A stretch of 64,000 nt of DNA from Pseudovibrio denitrificans JCM 12308 (GTDB lineage Bacteria; Pseudomonadota; Alphaproteobacteria; Rhizobiales; Stappiaceae). The DNA is taken from contig NZ_BAZK01000002.1 of NCBI RefSeq assembly GCF_001310815.1, forward strand, positions 325,343 to 389,342, read 5' to 3'. Made by a program: the position numbers and the translations under genes. The notes under the pieces are model-generated. The model made no database searches. It saw only the letters and a list, made by a program, of their open reading frames with translations, and had not been told where the DNA came from. Of the stretch, positions 62,815 through 64,000 are shown in pieces; position 1 is the stretch's first letter; each line of letters starts with the position of its first letter.

Positions 62815-63090
62815 ATGGCTCAAGAAGTTCGCAATAAGTGGATCCGCTCAGAGATCTCCGTTGGAAATATAGTCACGATCATTGGATTGATTGTGAGTTT
62901 GGCCATAGGCTGGCAAGAGCTGCGTTCAAGCCAGGAAGATCATGGGCGGAGGATCGTGGCGCTGGAGGCAAAAAGCCTGAAGGCCGACAATGACAAAATT
63001 GAAACTGTGCGTTTTGTTGCCGAGATCCGCTCAGACATAAAATACCTCAGGAATGCAATCGAGCGAATCGAACGAACAAAGCCTGAGTGA
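62815..63090 (+). CDS. Small single-pass membrane protein of the lysis cassette
   Basis: 91 residues. One N-terminal membrane helix (VGNIVTIIGLIVSLAIGW), then a charged coiled-coil-like helix (ELRSSQEDHGRRIVALEAKSLKADNDKIETVRFVAEIRSDIKYLRNAI). The layout fits an i-spanin-like or holin-accessory protein. Last prophage gene; no o-spanin frame was found. Confidence 0.62.
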   Translation: MAQEVRNKWIRSEISVGNIVTIIGLIVSLAIGWQELRSSQEDHGRRIVALEAKSLKADNDKIETVRFVAEIRSDIKYLRNAIERIERTKPE

Positions 63091-63208
63091 ACGGGAGGAG
63101 AACAGAAAAAATCGCACGTGCGATTTGCGACTATCGCAAAGCATCGTACGTTCTTAATGCGTTCTGTAAGGGAAGTGAGCTAAGCGCTTGAAAGAATTGA
63201 ACCGAAGG

Positions 63209-63284
63209 TGGTGCCGGCAGCAGGGATCGAACCCGCGACCCCCTGATTACAAGTCAGGTGCTCTACCATCTGAGCTATACCGGC
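63209..63284 (-). tRNA. tRNA-Thr (anticodon TGT)
   Basis: 76 nt including encoded CCA. Acceptor GCCGGTA/TGCCGGC, D-arm with AGCTCAGATGGTAGAGC, anticodon stem CCTGA/TCAGG with loop CTTGTAA (anticodon TGT), T-arm GCGGGTTCGATCCCTGC. Its 3' 46 bp are the prophage attachment core, so the 3' end was supplied by the prophage and the gene stays intact. Confidence 0.95.
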
Positions 63285-63303
63285 GTCGCCTTCGTTGGAG
63301 GGG

Positions 63304-63332
63304 TATTTACGGGCGCTGGCGGGGTTTGTAAA
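63304..63332 (-). promoter_or_regulatory. Probable promoter of tRNA-Thr
   Basis: Minus strand: TTTACA (63332-63327), 17-bp spacer, TAAATA (63309-63304), placing transcription start about 13 nt before the mature tRNA 5' end. Confidence 0.6.
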
Positions 63333-63703
63333 TCCCAAAAATGCAAAAATTTGGAAGAATTCACAGGGGAGGGAATTTTTCGGGTCAATTTGGGCTTGAT
63401 CTGGTGGTTTTGAGGGTTCTTTTCCACATGTGGCGGGTGCAGCCTATTGATATTGATAGAAAAATTAGTGGGATACGCGTTTGCGTTGTTTTGTGCGTTT
63501 GTTTGCGTTGATTGCGATTTTTCTGCGTTCGTGTGTGAGAGATCTCTGAATTTTGGTGTGTGTTCGGCTGAGGCTGGAGGGAGTAGTTTGCTTGAGGGGA
63601 GCTGTGCACTTATCCCCCTGTGGTGCAAGTGGAGCGGTGTCAGTGATCGGTGCCGACTATTGCCTCTGAAGAGCAGGAAGCATGCATATGCGACATCGCA
63701 CTG

Positions 63704-63856
63704 CCGGATCGATTAAGTGAGATTGCCGCTTAGACAAGATTGCCGCTTAGACAAGATTGTCGTTTAGATGAGATTGTCGTTCAGATGAGACTGCCGTTTA
63801 GCTGGGAACAGCGTTTGGGTGAGGTCGTCGTTTGGTAGGGAGTATCGTTTGATTGG
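63704..63856. repeat. Degenerate 17-bp tandem repeat (about nine units)
   Basis: Units begin at 63704, 63721, 63738, 63755, 63772, 63789, 63806, 63823 and 63840. The units at 63721 and 63738 are identical (GATTGCCGCTTAGACAA); later ones drift, keeping a CGTTT/CGCTT core. Consensus is roughly GATTGYCGTTTAGATGA. Seventeen is not a multiple of three and no gene crosses it. Confidence 0.75.
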
Positions 63857-64000
63857 AGTTGGGGCGTTGCTGTGATGGTCGGATCAAGTCTTTCGGATTT
63901 AAGTGCGGCGCTGTGGTGGTTGGCGCATGTCTTGTAGTTGTGGGGGAGTTGCAGCGGGGCGGCTCCAGTCTTGCGAGTGTGAGAATGTGCTGCTGTGGTG

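Larger units (their letters stand above)
28334..63254. mobile_element. Prophage (podovirus type, T7/BPP-1-like virion genes)
   Basis: 34.9 kb between 46-bp direct repeats. It has an integrase, early operon, repressor switch, replication genes, terminase, portal, scaffold, capsid, T7-like tail tube genes, internal virion proteins, tailspike and lysis genes. No sheath, tape measure or long-tail genes are present, so a short-tailed phage. It looks complete apart from frameshifts. Confidence 0.9.
63285..64000. other. Host flank without supported gene
   Basis: About 715 bases beyond the tRNA. Open frames here (for example 63275-63628 minus) have skewed Pro/Thr/Asn/His composition from the T/G-rich strand and are not convincing. 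It contains the tRNA promoter and a 17-bp tandem repeat. Confidence 0.45.

Noticed and set aside
63275..63628. 117-codon minus-strand frame upstream of the tRNA
   Set aside because: It overlaps the tRNA promoter and has Pro/Thr/Asn/His composition typical of noncoding T/G-rich DNA.
63704..63856. CRISPR array
   Set aside because: Repeat units are directly contiguous with no spacers and no cas genes are in the window.

Overview
The window looks like chromosome of a marine alphaproteobacterium, probably Pseudovibrio or a close relative. This is inferred from gene content and roughly 50% GC and has not been checked against a database. It falls into three parts: host genes (1-11.4 kb), a defence-carrying satellite-like island (11.4-28.4 kb) and a complete podovirus-type prophage (28.4-63.2 kb). 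A short piece of host DNA follows. Both mobile elements sit in tandem in one tRNA-Thr(TGT) gene. An identical 46-bp copy of that gene's 3' end marks the left end (11419), the junction (28334) and the right end (63209, inside the intact tRNA).

Host part: the end of a Na+-dependent SNF-family transporter, a His-rich small protein, a TonB-domain protein, then a trimethylamine N-oxide respiration locus. The locus holds torC, torD and torA on the minus strand, a divergent TorR-like regulator, and a soluble hybrid histidine kinase that probably takes the place of TorS. A conserved regulatory element of about 65 bp occurs twice, upstream of torC and upstream of torA.

Island: a P4-type integrase, a Gabija-type pair (GajA OLD/TOPRIM nuclease and GajB UvrD-like helicase), a 1227-aa YobI-like membrane P-loop NTPase, unknown genes, an AlpA-type excisionase, a primase-helicase, a candidate structured RNA and an HNH protein. 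No virion genes are seen, so it resembles a phage satellite carrying defence cargo.

Prophage: a leftward early operon of tiny overlapping genes ends in the integrase. Next come a CI/Cro-like switch with 15-bp palindromic operators, primase, D5-type helicase, an iteron array with an 18-bp perfect inverted repeat, terminase, portal, Bbp19-like protein, scaffold, capsid, T7-like tail-tube proteins, internal virion proteins (one with a lytic transglycosylase, one a giant polyvalent protein with an HExxH peptidase), a tailspike and a lysis cassette. A pentapeptide-repeat membrane gene sits in reverse orientation as likely lysogenic cargo.

At least eleven genes from all three parts are broken by what look like single-base deletions, mostly in 2-5 nt homopolymers. 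The shared polarity suggests consensus errors more than real pseudogenes. Such genes are reported as adjacent halves or as one joined span, with the break position given.
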